Below are positions 24,191 through 32,631 of a DNA stretch of 64,000 nucleotides, one piece after another. The DNA is taken from NCBI GenBank assembly GCA_900556415.1, contig USOU01000001.1, forward strand, positions 114,558 to 178,557. The letters run 5' to 3'. The position numbers and the translations under genes are program-made. The first letter of the stretch is position 1, and the number at the start of each line of letters is the position of its first letter. A model generated the notes under the pieces. The model made no database searches, was not told the origin of the DNA, and saw only the letters and a program-made list of their open reading frames with translations. The stretch is from an uncultured Collinsella sp. GTDB taxonomy: Bacteria > Actinomycetota > Coriobacteriia > Coriobacteriales > Coriobacteriaceae.

Positions 24191-25990
24191 TTAGGCCTTC
24201 TTGCGACGATAGAGCACGAAGCCGCAGACACCGATGATGACGACGGCGCCAGCGGCCATGGCGGCCATGTTATTGCCCTCGGACTTCTCCTCGGTCGCCT
24301 CTTCCTCATCCTCGGGCTCGGCAACGTCCTTATCGGAGAGGGCCTCGTCGGCGTAGGTGATGGACTTGACCAGGCAGTCGTTGTCGGCATCGTAGTCACT
24401 CGGGACGAACTCCTCGGAGAAGTCGCCCTCCTTGAGGTAGTCGCGCATCTCCTCGAGCATGGCCTTGCACTTGACGTAGGTGTTCTTGGTCGCTGCCTTG
24501 CCGGCCTTGTTGGCCAGGGCGGTGCGGGCCTCGGTGTCCTCGGCGGCCTGCATGGCCTCGTCGACGGTCAGGTTCTGCTCAATGAGCTCCTTCTGCAGGG
24601 CGTCGAGATAGGCGCGAACGCCGGTAGCGCAGTGGTCGCGGTTCTCATAGGCGAGCGTGTTGATGTCCATGAGAACGTAGTTGATGGAGTTCTTGGGCTC
24701 CTCGTTGTTCACGACGTCTTCCTCTTCGCAGTGATCGAAGGAGACATCCTGATCGCTAAAGTAGGGGCTGACCTCGGTGAGCAGTGCGGAGTAGAGGGGG
24801 ATGGCGACGGAGAACTCGGCGTTGGAGAGCATCTCCCACTGGATGGTCGCGATCTCGGGGTCCATGCCCTGACGGATCTGGAAGGTGTGGATCTCGGTGT
24901 TGCGGTTGGAGCCAATGGCATAGGCGCCGTCGGTGTTGGCGTTGAGCCCAGCGACATTTTCGCCGCGGGCGGCGAAGCTGCGGATCATCTCAAAGGTGTT
25001 CCAGTCGGACTTGCCGGGCTGGAAGAACAGCGGCTGCATCTCGTGGACCAGGGCGCCGGTCGTGGCACGAGCGTCTTCGCGCTCGTCCTTGACGATCTCG
25101 TAGTCGGTGCCCTCGGCAAGCGGAGCCATGAAGTAGTCGCGTCCCTGGACATAGCGCGACCACTGGTGCATACCGGCCTCGCTAATCTCCTCGCCGTAGG
25201 TCTTGGCGACGTCGAACTTGCCGTCGGTGTACTCGGCAAAGCCTTTCTCCTTAGGCATGGACTCGATGCCCTCGGAGTGGATGCAGTTCTCGGTGTCGTC
25301 GAGGTCGACGTCATAGGTGAGGTTGCCGATGTTGGGGTTGAGCGAGGCGATGTCGTCGGCGAGCTTCATGGCAATCCACTGATGGCCGGAAAGTGCGGCG
25401 AACAGCCAAGTCTCGGTGCTGTCGGCGATAATGATCTGGTCATTGGAGCAGACGCCCTGCTCGTCGATCAGGCTACCGAGGAGCTCGACGCCCTCGCGGG
25501 CCGTGGCACTCTCGCCCAGGATGACGCTAGCGTAGTTGTACTCGCCGATGCCGGTCTCCTCGGTGATGGGGTCGGCCTCTTCGGCCTTCTCGTTATAGGA
25601 GGTGCTCAGCGTGGCAGAGCAGGAAACGCCCTTCTCGTTGATGCCAGCCTCGGAATATGCGTCGTAGCGATCTTCCCACTGAGAGGGGTTGTCGCGAACG
25701 AAGGTGTAGCGGTAGGTTGCGCCCTTGGACTTGTACTTAAAACCGGACTCGACCGAGGTGTACTTGTTGCCGTCCTTGTGTGCGGGCTCAATGCCAAAGT
25801 GCTTGACATAGCGCGGACCGAAGTCCTCGGAACGGCCGTAGTACGTGTTGCCGTCTGCCGTGAGCTTGCTGCCCATGTAGATCTGGGTGCAGGCGAGTGC
25901 CGAAGTCGGCATGGCCATGATGGCCGCTGCTCCAAACGCAAGGCCGCAGCCGAGCTTTTTGAGCGTGTTGACAGGATGAGTAAACCTCAT
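24191..25990 (-). CDS. Secreted C69 family dipeptidase, C-terminally membrane-anchored
   Basis: A 599-aa Ntn-hydrolase of the PepD/C69 family. A signal peptide ends PTSALA, so cleavage would expose Cys34 (ACTQIYMG), the N-terminal nucleophile. Family segments follow: GNTYYGRSEDFG, GINEKGVSCSATLS, and NQWI-like ALSGHQWIAMKL, with the late EMLSNAEFS. The C-terminus has an acidic Glu/Asp stretch, one hydrophobic helix (about residues 572-590) and RRKKA, a tail anchoring the enzyme outside the cell. ATG at 25990 follows GGGAGGG; the ORF runs 20 codons further without a site. Likely cleaves dipeptides at the surface, feeding amino-acid uptake. Confidence 0.88.
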   Translation of the reverse strand: MRFTHPVNTLKKLGCGLAFGAAAIMAMPTSALACTQIYMGSKLTADGNTYYGRSEDFGPRYVKHFGIEPAHKDGNKYTSVESGFKYKSKGATYRYTFVRDNPSQWEDRYDAYSEAGINEKGVSCSATLSTSYNEKAEEADPITEETGIGEYNYASVILGESATAREGVELLGSLIDEQGVCSNDQIIIADSTETWLFAALSGHQWIAMKLADDIASLNPNIGNLTYDVDLDDTENCIHSEGIESMPKEKGFAEYTDGKFDVAKTYGEEISEAGMHQWSRYVQGRDYFMAPLAEGTDYEIVKDEREDARATTGALVHEMQPLFFQPGKSDWNTFEMIRSFAARGENVAGLNANTDGAYAIGSNRNTEIHTFQIRQGMDPEIATIQWEMLSNAEFSVAIPLYSALLTEVSPYFSDQDVSFDHCEEEDVVNNEEPKNSINYVLMDINTLAYENRDHCATGVRAYLDALQKELIEQNLTVDEAMQAAEDTEARTALANKAGKAATKNTYVKCKAMLEEMRDYLKEGDFSEEFVPSDYDADNDCLVKSITYADEALSDKDVAEPEDEEEATEEKSEGNNMAAMAAGAVVIIGVCGFVLYRRKKA

Positions 25991-26074
25991 AATCCCTCCC
26001 AACTGTTGAGACCCCGCAAAGCTGTGTGGAATCTCAGCTAATAAATACATCCATTAGCCTATAGGAAGTCTAAA

Positions 26075-26145
26075 GAGTATTCATCCATTTCGATGAAATA
26101 CTCGATGAGCGTCCTAAAATATGCGATGAGCGGATAAGAATACTC
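26075..26145. promoter_or_regulatory. Cluster of operator-like repeats upstream of the C69 gene
   Basis: GAGTATTCATC (26075-26085) and GATGAAATACTC (26092-26103) form a near-palindrome; GATGAGCG occurs at 26104 and 26125, 21 bp apart; GAATACTC follows at 26138. The surrounding 26000-26220 is AT-rich and otherwise without a gene. No regulator can be named. Confidence 0.45.
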
Positions 26146-26220
26146 ATTATGTAGCTTTACTTAAATAAAGACACCCTGCAATTACTGTACCTGAATAAAG
26201 CGCCTTGCACGGGGTGCAAA

Positions 26221-26263
26221 GAAAAATCCCCCGCTGTTTGGCAAATGCATAAACAACGGGGGA
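26221..26263 (-). terminator. Terminator after the small membrane peptide gene
   Basis: On the minus strand CCCCCGTTGTTT pairs with AAACAGCGGGGG and is followed by ATTTTTC. It closes the transcript of the diacylglycerol-kinase-like gene and the 30-aa peptide. Confidence 0.85.
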
Positions 26264-26298
26264 GACGATAATTGGATGAATATCATACCAATATGGAA

Positions 26299-26391
26299 TT
26301 ACTTCTTCCGGCGGTGGATCACGTTAATCGCATAGCCAACGAGCATGGCCAGAACGATGATGATAAAGCCGAGCAGGGGATTGTCGTTCAT
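26299..26391 (-). CDS. 30-aa single-pass membrane peptide
   Basis: A short ORF (MNDNPLLGF, then a hydrophobic stretch IIIVLAMLVGYAI, then NVIHRRKK) with AGGAGG 6 nt before its ATG. One helix spans about residues 8-23, with a positive-inside C-terminal tail HRRKK. It lies 9 nt behind the diacylglycerol-kinase-like gene on the same strand and before a strong terminator, so it is probably translated from that mRNA. Function unknown. Confidence 0.7.
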   Translation of the reverse strand: MNDNPLLGFIIIVLAMLVGYAINVIHRRKK

Positions 26392-26400
26392 GGGGTCCTC

Positions 26401-27318
26401 CTATTTTCCGAGCGGTGAGAATTCGTCGACGATGAGGTCGAGGCATTGCGGAAGCGCGCGGGCTCCAAAGACGCCCGAATTGCTGGAGATGATTTCGCCA
26501 TCGAACTGCATGCCCAGCGACGGAGTGCAGGTGATCTTGGCTTCTTTGGTCTGGATGATCTTGAACTGCGGACGGCCGAGCACCTTGCCGGCGGGGTCGA
26601 GTGCGGCGGTGATCACGGTCGGGAGCAGCTGCACGGTTTTTACGGGCTCGATGACTGCGATATCGACCATGCCGTCGTTCATGCGACAGTCGGGGAACAG
26701 GTTGATGTCGTTTTGGATGACTGAGGTGTTGCCTGCCATGCAGCAGATACCATCGAGCTCCTCGACAATGCCGTCATGCTCAATCGTAAAGTGTGCCACC
26801 GTGGGGTTGGGCGTGGCGAGCGCGGATAGGAAGTAGGCGATCTCGCCGATGTCGTTTTTGGCGGGGGCGGCCTTCATCATGATCTCGGCATCGTAGCCCG
26901 AGCCGGCGATGATGATAAAGCCGTGGCGCTTTTCGTTGCCGTTCTCGTCGAGCCAAAAGAGCTCACCCATATCCGCCTTGACGGTGCGGCCGACGCGGCA
27001 GGCCTTGGCGAGTGCCGCCGCCTCGGGGGCATTGCCGATGTTGTTGAAGAACAGGCAGGCCGTGCCGGAGGGGAAGACGAGCGTGGGGACGCCGCATCCG
27101 CGCATCTGGTCGAGCACGTTGGAGACGGTGCCGTCGCCGCCCGAAATCACCACGCGATCGAACTCGCGCACATCCGCCACGGCGTCCTCGGGCTCCATGC
27201 CATCGCCGATAAAGCGCATCACGACCTCGTCGCCGCCCTGTGCAAGGGCGTGCGTGAATGCGAAGATTTCATCTGAGCTGGGGCCCGATGCCGGGTTGTG
27301 GATGATAAGGCAGCGCAT
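26401..27318 (-). CDS. Diacylglycerol/lipid kinase family protein
   Basis: A 305-aa soluble lipid kinase of the DagK/YegS fold. NPASGPSS at the N-terminus and VISGGDGTVSNV (about residue 57) form the nucleotide-binding DAGK catalytic motif; FPSGTACLFFNNIG is the second conserved block, and CRMNDGMVDIAVI with the C-terminal MQFDGEI completes the family pattern. It should phosphorylate diacylglycerol or a related lipid at the membrane face. The start ATG has only a weak ribosome site (GGGAACG). A 30-aa membrane peptide is encoded immediately downstream. Confidence 0.88.
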   Translation of the reverse strand: MRCLIIHNPASGPSSDEIFAFTHALAQGGDEVVMRFIGDGMEPEDAVADVREFDRVVISGGDGTVSNVLDQMRGCGVPTLVFPSGTACLFFNNIGNAPEAAALAKACRVGRTVKADMGELFWLDENGNEKRHGFIIIAGSGYDAEIMMKAAPAKNDIGEIAYFLSALATPNPTVAHFTIEHDGIVEELDGICCMAGNTSVIQNDINLFPDCRMNDGMVDIAVIEPVKTVQLLPTVITAALDPAGKVLGRPQFKIIQTKEAKITCTPSLGMQFDGEIISSNSGVFGARALPQCLDLIVDEFSPLGK

Positions 27319-27416
27319 ACTTACGTTCCCGTTCTGTGACTAACCGAGTATAGTTGTAGAGCAATGCCGATATCCTACCCGTGTTTTTCGGGCCTAACCT
27401 TATTCGATGGGTTGAT

Positions 27417-28550
27417 ATGTACATTTCCACACATCAGGCTCTACTCGACTTTTGCCAGCGCGCTCGCGAGTTTGACGCGATTGCCGTCGATACCGAGTTT
27501 TTGCGCGAGCGCACGTTCCATCCGCGCCTGTGCCTGGTTCAGATTGCCACCCCTGCCGAGAGCGTCGCGGTCGATCCCCTGGTGATCGACGACCTATCGC
27601 CGCTGGCCGAACTTATGGCCGACGAGAGCGTGACCAAGGTCTTCCACGCCTGCTCGCAGGATATGGAGGTCATGCTCCATACCGTGGGCGTGCTGCCGCG
27701 ACCGATTTTCGATACGCAGGTCGCCGCCGCCTTTTTGGGCGAGCGCCAGCAGATTTCGTATGGCGCGCTTGTTCAGACGTTCTGCGGCGTTTCGTTGCCT
27801 AAGACCGAGTCGCTGACCGACTGGTCGCGCCGCCCGCTGACCGATAAGCAGATTGAGTACGCGATCGATGACGTCAAGTATCTGATCGTTGCCTATACCG
27901 AGATGATGAGTCGCCTGCGCGAGCTGGGCCGTGTGGATTGGGTGCTCGATGAGCTGCGCCCGCTTGCCGACGAGTCGCACTACCGAGCCGATCGTCACGA
28001 GGCATTCCGCAAGGTCAAGCGCATCAACTCGTGCAGCCGGCATCAGTTGGGCATTGCGCGCGAGCTTGCCGCCTGGCGTGAGGACCGCGCCGAGCGGCGC
28101 AACATCCCGCGCAAGTGGGTTATGTCCGACGATACGCTGCTGGCGCTCGTCAAGCGCAACCCCGTGCGTGTTGAGGAGTTCCGCAGCATTCGCGGTACCG
28201 ATCAGCTGGGGGAGCGCGACGTGGACGGCGCACTCATGGCCATCAAGCGCGGTGCGAGCTGTCCGCATGATCGCCTGCCGCTCTTGGTGCGTGGACATCG
28301 CCAGATTTCTCCGGAGCTGGAGAGCGTGACTGACCTTATGTATGCACTTATCCGCCTGGTTGCCGAGCGCTCGGGCGTTGCGACCTCGGTCATTGCCTCG
28401 CGCGATGACCTGGCCGACTACATTGAGCATCCCGAGCAGAGCCGCCTGCGCGAAGGCTGGCGCTTTGAGCTTGTGGGCTCGCGCCTGGACGATTTGCTCT
28501 CGGGCAACATGGGACTCACCGTGAAGGACGGAAAGATTGAGTTGTTATAG
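27417..28550 (+). CDS. rnd: Ribonuclease D
   Basis: A 377-aa DEDD-family 3'-5' exoribonuclease acting on tRNA 3' ends. Exonuclease motifs: VDTEFLRE (Exo I), HACSQDMEVM (Exo II) and YAIDDVKYL (Exo III with the Tyr/Asp pair). An HRDC domain follows (about residues 210-290, ELAAWREDRAERRNIPRKWV), then a shorter second one. The start ATG at 27417 (MYISTHQALL) lacks a visible Shine-Dalgarno; an in-frame GTG 36 nt upstream would add unconserved residues. A TATAGT lies at 27349-27354 between this and the divergent lipid kinase gene. Confidence 0.9.
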   Translation: MYISTHQALLDFCQRAREFDAIAVDTEFLRERTFHPRLCLVQIATPAESVAVDPLVIDDLSPLAELMADESVTKVFHACSQDMEVMLHTVGVLPRPIFDTQVAAAFLGERQQISYGALVQTFCGVSLPKTESLTDWSRRPLTDKQIEYAIDDVKYLIVAYTEMMSRLRELGRVDWVLDELRPLADESHYRADRHEAFRKVKRINSCSRHQLGIARELAAWREDRAERRNIPRKWVMSDDTLLALVKRNPVRVEEFRSIRGTDQLGERDVDGALMAIKRGASCPHDRLPLLVRGHRQISPELESVTDLMYALIRLVAERSGVATSVIASRDDLADYIEHPEQSRLREGWRFELVGSRLDDLLSGNMGLTVKDGKIELL

Positions 28551-28614
28551 GGAAGCCTAGTCGGCTGAGTGGGTAGAATGCCTCCAACGTGTAACTCGAT
28601 TCGGAGGAATTCGT

Positions 28615-29319
28615 ATGCCCTATTACTATGGATACGGCTTTGGCATCGACCCGCTGTACCTGCTGGTTGTTCTTGTTTGTACGGTGCTCGGTCTTGCCGC
28701 GCAGAGCTATATCAACTCGACGTACAAAACCTGGTCCAAGGTTCGCTCGGACGGCGACACGGGCGCTACGGTCGCGCGCCGCATGCTCGACGCCAACGGT
28801 TGCAGTGCCGTGGGTATCAAGGGTGTCGCTGGTGAGCTCACCGACCATTACAACCCGCAGGATAACAACCTGTATCTCTCGGAAGCCAACCGCTCGGGCG
28901 GGTCGGTCGCAAGCGTTGCCGTGGCCTGCCACGAGGCGGGCCATGCCGCCCAGCGTCAAAGTGGTTATGCCATGATGAAGGTACGCACCGCTCTGGTCCC
29001 GGTCGTCAACTTTACCCAGAACACCTGGACGATCGTGCTGCTCATGGGCCTGTTTATGAACATTGCCGGACTCACGACCCTCGCGCTGGTCTTCTTCTCG
29101 TTTAGTGTGTTGTTCCAGTTGGTTACGCTGCCGGTCGAGATTGATGCCAGCCGCCGCGCCGTGGCGTACATCGAGCGGTCGGGTATGAGTTCCAAGCAGG
29201 TCAATGGTGCCAAGAAGGTCCTGACGGCAGCCGCGCTCACCTACGTGGCGGCGGCGCTCACTTCGATCATTCAGCTGCTCTACCTGATGGCTCGCTACAA
29301 CAGAAACTCCAACCGATAA
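28615..29319 (+). CDS. YugP-like zinc membrane protease
   Basis: A 234-aa membrane protein with an N-terminal helix (about residues 10-30), a soluble segment containing the zinc site VACHEAGHAAQ (about residue 104, HExxH), and two to three C-terminal helices. EIDASRRA after the second helix pair supplies the third ligand context of the family (neutral zinc metallopeptidase, YugP/DUF2268-like). Length is typical. ATG preceded by CGGAGGAATTC. The role is not established for this family; it is probably a membrane-protein protease. It lies upstream of xseAB. Confidence 0.85.
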   Translation: MPYYYGYGFGIDPLYLLVVLVCTVLGLAAQSYINSTYKTWSKVRSDGDTGATVARRMLDANGCSAVGIKGVAGELTDHYNPQDNNLYLSEANRSGGSVASVAVACHEAGHAAQRQSGYAMMKVRTALVPVVNFTQNTWTIVLLMGLFMNIAGLTTLALVFFSFSVLFQLVTLPVEIDASRRAVAYIERSGMSSKQVNGAKKVLTAAALTYVAAALTSIIQLLYLMARYNRNSNR

Positions 29320-29434
29320 CAAATTGACTTGATAGGCGCCGCGGAGATTTGTGTCCCCGCGGCGCTGTACTATGTGTTGGACTTGAATTTGCGCAGGGCC
29401 GGAGCCCTTGTGCACGATGACGAAAGGAGGCTGC

Positions 29435-30886
29435 GTGGCAGGCTGGAATCTAACCGGCAATGCCGTTTCCGCCGAGTTCGACGGTTCGGACGAGCAGGAG
29501 CGCAAAGAGCTCAGCGTGAGCCAAGCGGTGGAGATTGCCGCCGGCGCGCTCGATGCCATTCCGCAGCTGAGCGTCCTGGGCGAGGTCACGGGCTTCCGTG
29601 GCCCCAATGCCCGAAGCGGTCACTGCTACTTCCAGATTAAGGACGACTCGGCAGCCGTTGACTGCATCATCTGGAAGGGCGCCTATCTCAAGCGCACCTT
29701 CGATTTGCGCGACGGTATGCAGGTGAGCTTTAAGGGCAGCTTCAATCTCTACAAGCCTACGGGTCGCATGAGCTTTGTCGCCCGCTCGTTTTCGCTGGCG
29801 GGGGAGGGTCTACTGCGTCAACAAGTGGCGCAACTGGCCGAAAAGCTACGCCGCGAGGGCCTGATGGACGAAGCGCGCAAGCGTCGCATCCCGGTGTTCT
29901 GCTCCCGCGTGGCGGTCGTCACCTCACTTTCGGGTGCCGTAATCGACGACGTCAAGCGCACATTGCGTCGTCGCAACCCGCTCGTCGAGCTCGTCTGCGT
30001 GGGCGCCAAGGTTCAAGGCGAGGGTGCGCCGACAGAGCTCATTGAGGGCTTGCGCCGCGCCGCTTCCATTACGCCGGCGCCCGACTGTATTTTGCTGGTG
30101 CGCGGCGGCGGTTCCTTTGAGGACCTCATGACCTTTAATGACGAGGGGCTTGCCCGTGCGGTGGCGGCTTGTCCTGTGCCCGTGGTGACCGGTATTGGCC
30201 ATGAGCCCGATACCTCGATTTGCGACATGGTGAGCGACCGCCGCGCCTCCACGCCCACGGCGGCGGCAGAATCGGTGGCGCCGGCTATGACGGAGCTGGC
30301 CGATGTGCTCGAGGCGCGCCATCAGCGTCTGGGTGCCGCGATGGCATCGATGATTGGGTCGGCCCAGGTCGACCTGGAGATGCTCGATCAGCGCGGTCGC
30401 CGTGCCTGGGATACCTATACGGCTCGCTTGGCCGATGCGCTCGATGCGGCTGCGTGCCGCCCGTGCCTCAACGACCCCACATTTATGGTCGAGCGTCGCG
30501 AATCGGAGCTTGCGCTGACTGCCGATCGCCTGTCGGGCGCCATGGTGCGCTCAGTCGGGACATTCCGCTCCAACTTTGAGCGCCTGCCCGAGCGTCTGGT
30601 TGCAAGCACCTCAGGGCTCAATGGCAAGCGCCATGCGCTCACGCTTGCGAATTCCCGTTTAGAGCATCAGGGGCGCACGATGCTCAGCAAGCCAGTGTCC
30701 GACCTGGGCCGAGCTGCCGCGTCGCTCGATGCCCTGTCGCCGCTCAAGGTGCTTGCCCGCGGCTATTCCATCGCGTACAGCGATGATGGGGTGGCTACGA
30801 GCGCCAAGACCTTTAAGCCCGGCGACGCCATCCGCGTGCGCATGGCAGACGGCAACGTGGCGGCAACGGTCGATACGGTCGAGTAA
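29435..30886 (+). CDS. xseA: Exodeoxyribonuclease VII large subunit
   Basis: A 483-aa large subunit. The N-terminal OB-fold (LSVLGEVTGFRGPNARSGHCYFQIKD) is followed by the catalytic domain (SRVAVVTSLSGAVIDDV, LLVRGGGSFEDL, VVTGIGHEPDTSICDMVSDRRASTPTAAAE), then a long helical arm and the C-terminal LSPLKVLARGYSIA motif. Start is a GTG at 29435-29437 with AAAGGAGG 5 nt upstream; an upstream TTG/ATG in frame would include that site within the coding region. With XseB it degrades single-stranded DNA to oligonucleotides. Confidence 0.95.
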   Translation: MAGWNLTGNAVSAEFDGSDEQERKELSVSQAVEIAAGALDAIPQLSVLGEVTGFRGPNARSGHCYFQIKDDSAAVDCIIWKGAYLKRTFDLRDGMQVSFKGSFNLYKPTGRMSFVARSFSLAGEGLLRQQVAQLAEKLRREGLMDEARKRRIPVFCSRVAVVTSLSGAVIDDVKRTLRRRNPLVELVCVGAKVQGEGAPTELIEGLRRAASITPAPDCILLVRGGGSFEDLMTFNDEGLARAVAACPVPVVTGIGHEPDTSICDMVSDRRASTPTAAAESVAPAMTELADVLEARHQRLGAAMASMIGSAQVDLEMLDQRGRRAWDTYTARLADALDAAACRPCLNDPTFMVERRESELALTADRLSGAMVRSVGTFRSNFERLPERLVASTSGLNGKRHALTLANSRLEHQGRTMLSKPVSDLGRAAASLDALSPLKVLARGYSIAYSDDGVATSAKTFKPGDAIRVRMADGNVAATVDTVE

Positions 30887-30928
30887 ACCGCGTTTCATAG
30901 CGATAAGCCTTTAGGAAAGGAAACAGAT

Positions 30929-31195
30929 ATGACAGAGAAGACCCCGGTCGAGCAGCTTACGTACAAGCAGGCCTCGCAGGAGCTGGAGCTCATCATCCGC
31001 AGCTTGGAGTCGGGCGATATGGAGCTCGAGGAGTCGCTCGAGAGCTATACCCGCGGCGTCGAGCTACTCAAGAGTCTGCGCACTCGCTTGTCCGATGCCG
31101 AGCAGAAGGTCTCGGTGCTCCTGAAGGACGTCGACGGCAACGACGTGCTCGCCGACGGCGAAGCCGCCAACACCGACGACACCCTTTCGTTCTAA
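30929..31195 (+). CDS. xseB: Exodeoxyribonuclease VII small subunit
   Basis: An 88-aa helical protein with the family core LTYKQASQELELIIRSLESG, then LEESLESYTRGVELLK, and an acidic tail. ATG preceded by AGGAAAGG. It lies 42 nt after xseA and binds along that subunit's long helical arm. Confidence 0.95.
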   Translation: MTEKTPVEQLTYKQASQELELIIRSLESGDMELEESLESYTRGVELLKSLRTRLSDAEQKVSVLLKDVDGNDVLADGEAANTDDTLSF

Positions 31196-31244
31196 CCACC
31201 CCGACCAAATATAATTACCTTGGTCTGCGAGAAAGGAACCAACC

Positions 31245-31580
31245 ATGTGTGATTGCATCTTCTGCAAAATTGCTAACCACGAGATCCCCTCGACCGTCGT
31301 TTACGAGGACGACCAAGTCATCGCCTTCGACGACCTCAATCCCCAGGCGCCGGTCCACACGCTCGTGATCCCCAAGAAGCACTACAGTGACATCGCCGAC
31401 AACGTACCGGCCGAGACCATGGGCGCCATGGCTCACGCCATCCAGGAGGTCGCTAAGGCCAAGGGCTTGGAGGACGGCTTCCGCGTCATCTCCAACAAGG
31501 GCGTCAACGCCGGCCAGACCGTCATGCACTTCCACATGCACGTCCTCGGCGGCAAAAACCTGGGCGAGAACCTCATCTGA
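31245..31580 (+). CDS. HIT family nucleotide-binding hydrolase
   Basis: A 111-aa HIT protein of the HinT type. CDCIFCKI with paired cysteines at the N-terminus (zinc), VIAFDDLNPQAPVHTLVIPK, and the histidine triad HFHMHVLGG (HxHxHxx) at residues about 96-104. Such enzymes hydrolyse AMP-lysine or adenosine phosphoramidates. ATG follows GAAAGGAACC. Downstream is a LysR gene with different composition. Confidence 0.92.
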   Translation: MCDCIFCKIANHEIPSTVVYEDDQVIAFDDLNPQAPVHTLVIPKKHYSDIADNVPAETMGAMAHAIQEVAKAKGLEDGFRVISNKGVNAGQTVMHFHMHVLGGKNLGENLI

Positions 31581-31621
31581 GGACGCGCAGCCCGTCGACT
31601 TGGCTGCCTTTGGAGTAATCT

Positions 31622-32512
31622 ATGCAGCTTTCTCAACTCGAATACCTTCAAGCGGTAGCGAACTATGGCGGTGTGCGCAAAGCAGCTCGCGCCGTTCATG
31701 TGAGTCCGCAGGCCGTTTCGTCGGCAATCAAAAAGTTGGAATCTGAGTATCAGGTTGTTTTGCTCGACCGATCGGCGGGGGAGGCCGTTTTGTCTCCGGC
31801 GGGCAGAGAATTTGCTCGTCGTGCACGCGTGATCCTGGCACAAGTCGACGATCTCAAAAAGTACGCTCAATCGAGGGACGACGGCGTCTCGCCCGACGGC
31901 CACTTTCGTCTTTACGTCCCCTGCCTTCATGGGCGGGGGCGTCTTTTTGCCGAAAACTGGTACGACTCGTTTGAAAGCTCGCACCCTCAGATTCACCTTG
32001 ATGTGTGGCATCAGCCAACGGCTACATGCTTTGAATCACTTGTGCTTGGCATTTCGGATGCGGCCATCTCATTCGAGGAACCACGGGACAGCGTCCTTTC
32101 TTCAAAATATTTGGGTGAAAAGGAGCTCAAGGTTCTTTCATGTCCAGCGGGTCATCAATCTGTGGGCGCCATGACCATTCTCGAGTTACTGGGCGGCAGG
32201 CTCGCTGTTCCCATTAATTTGTCACCCTGTCTCAATGCGATTAACCAATGCCCTGAAGCCCAGCTCGTCAATTTTCGCTTCCGTGATGCTGAATACGGAA
32301 GCAGAGCTCAGACTGAGTTTCTTCAAACCGGGGGGTTGATATTGAGTTTGTCTGGGTCCTCTCTCGCATCGGATGGGTCAGAAGTGAGTGAGTGCTCCAT
32401 TGAAGGTTCGCGTGATGTAACCTTGCCTATCTACTTTTGCTATCGGCAAAATTCCTGGACTGATCGACACCAGACGGTTTTTCTGCACCTATTGCGTCAT
32501 CTTGCTTCGTGA
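31622..32512 (+). CDS. LysR-type transcriptional regulator
   Basis: A 296-aa regulator. Residues 1-60 are the wHTH: LEYLQAVANYGGVRKAARAVHVSPQAVSSAIKKLE, LDRS, LSPAGREF. The rest is a periplasmic-binding-like effector domain (about 90-290), including DAAISFEEPRD and LKVLSCPAGHQS. ATG preceded by TTTGGAG. It stands just before an MFS gene that it may control; the effector is unknown. This pair is visibly lower in GC than its neighbours. Confidence 0.88.
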   Translation: MQLSQLEYLQAVANYGGVRKAARAVHVSPQAVSSAIKKLESEYQVVLLDRSAGEAVLSPAGREFARRARVILAQVDDLKKYAQSRDDGVSPDGHFRLYVPCLHGRGRLFAENWYDSFESSHPQIHLDVWHQPTATCFESLVLGISDAAISFEEPRDSVLSSKYLGEKELKVLSCPAGHQSVGAMTILELLGGRLAVPINLSPCLNAINQCPEAQLVNFRFRDAEYGSRAQTEFLQTGGLILSLSGSSLASDGSEVSECSIEGSRDVTLPIYFCYRQNSWTDRHQTVFLHLLRHLAS

Positions 32513-32631
32513 GATTAATTGGCTTCGAGTCGTCAAGTGATTATTGACGCTTTGTAACACATAGCTGACAGCATTGCCCTCATGCTTTTCCAAGATTCCG
32601 ATTTAGATTGCTGTCTCTTGGAGGGCGGAGC

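Noticed and set aside
24182..26041. A 619-codon plus-strand frame opposite the C69 peptidase gene
   Set aside because: Its protein is a low-information Val/Gly/Leu/Asp pattern caused by codon bias of the opposite gene; the minus-strand frame has signal peptide, active site and anchor.
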